Origin: Clostridiales bacterium | Lineage (GTDB): Bacteria; Bacillota; Clostridia; Christensenellales; CAG-138 | Reading direction: 5' to 3' | NCBI GenBank assembly: GCA_004558825.1 | Contig: SFDB01000023.1 | Coordinates: 1-12,799, forward strand | DNA length: 12,799 bases | Shown: positions 12,629 through 12,799 of the stretch, piece by piece | Layout: each line of letters starts with the position of its first letter | Numbering within the stretch: the stretch's first letter is position 1 | Position numbers and translations under genes: made by a program | Notes under the pieces: generated by a model | The model's input: the letters and a program-made list of their open reading frames with translations, nothing else | The model's database searches: none | Told to the model about the DNA's origin: nothing

Positions 12629-12799
12629 GTCAATCAAGCACAAAAACACCCTTTCAACCGCTGAGCGCGGCGAGCGGGGCGGCGCAGCCGCCGCGCCCGT
12701 AGGGGCGCGGGCTTCCGCAGGAAGCGCGAGCCGCGCGGAGCTTGCGAAAGGCGAAATTTGATATAAGCGCCACGCGTTCAAACGGGGGTTCGGGGGACG
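12629..12799 (-). repeat. Multi-hairpin repeat, inverted copy running off the window
   Basis: Read on the minus strand from the window edge: end of the second hairpin (CGTCCCCCGAACCCCCG), the GTTTGAACGCGTGGCGCTTA linker, the GCTTCC-tgc-GGAAGC, GCGCCC-ctac-GGGCGC and GGCGGC-tgc-GCCGCC hairpins, and the GGTTGAAAGGGTGTTTTTGT spacer. Same unit as copies 1 and 2 but inverted; the 5' part is cut by the window end. Loop bases differ from the left copies while stems are kept. Confidence 0.88.

Noticed and set aside
12374..12781. Minus-strand frame of 135 codons from the right-hand repeat into the nadE 3' end
   Set aside because: It runs through the repeat, the nadE terminator and the nadE coding end; these explain the sequence and no family is recognised.
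7537..12799. The inverted repeats and enclosed operon as a composite transposon
   Set aside because: No transposase is present and the enclosed genes are ordinary housekeeping genes in a plausible native operon.

Overview
The window looks like a chromosome segment of an uncultured or gut-type Clostridia (Firmicutes) member. The order dusB-greA-lysS is a common Firmicutes arrangement, the promoters are sigma-A-like (TTGACA-N17-TATAAT), and starts are mostly preceded by AGGAGG-type ribosome binding sites. The right two thirds is GC-rich and strongly prefers ATA for isoleucine. The left 3.5 kb is less GC-rich, prefers ATT/ATC, and resembles an eroded integrative conjugative element (ICE).

Left region (1-3540, minus strand): the start of an XRE regulator that runs in frame into what looks like the beginning of a HipA-like kinase domain (cut by the window edge), preceded by a promoter with a perfect 18-bp palindrome. 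Next come the 3' tail of a large ICE helicase/methylase-type protein abutting an out-of-frame zinc-ribbon fragment, a doubly truncated metallo-beta-lactamase-fold fragment, two small genes of unknown function in an apparent operon, and an in-frame chimera joining the first ~70 residues of a ParA ATPase to the CHAP peptidoglycan-hydrolase end of an ICE cell-wall enzyme. A long structured leader and two tandem intrinsic terminators separate this from the core genome.

Middle region (3669-7435, minus strand): a membrane-anchored protein of unknown function, dusB, greA and lysS, all read leftward. greA has its own consensus promoter, whose -35 box contains the dusB stop codon. A hairpin lies between greA and lysS.

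Repeat region (7537-8098): four full or partial copies of a roughly 205-bp, very GC-rich, multi-hairpin repeat. Inverted copies reappear at 12573-12799 and run off the window edge.

Right region (8217-12415, plus strand): a four-gene operon of a TrmN6-like tRNA methyltransferase (possibly leaderless), rsmI, nfo (endonuclease IV) and nadE, ending in an intrinsic terminator. The NAD synthetase half of NadE is intact, but in its nitrilase-type glutaminase half the positions expected for the catalytic Lys and Cys hold Glu and Ala.

No rRNA, tRNA or CRISPR array was seen. The strongest candidates for a closer look are the NadE with an apparently dead glutaminase domain, the multi-hairpin repeat family, and the ParA-CHAP chimera. 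All family assignments come from reading motifs by eye; no database search was run.
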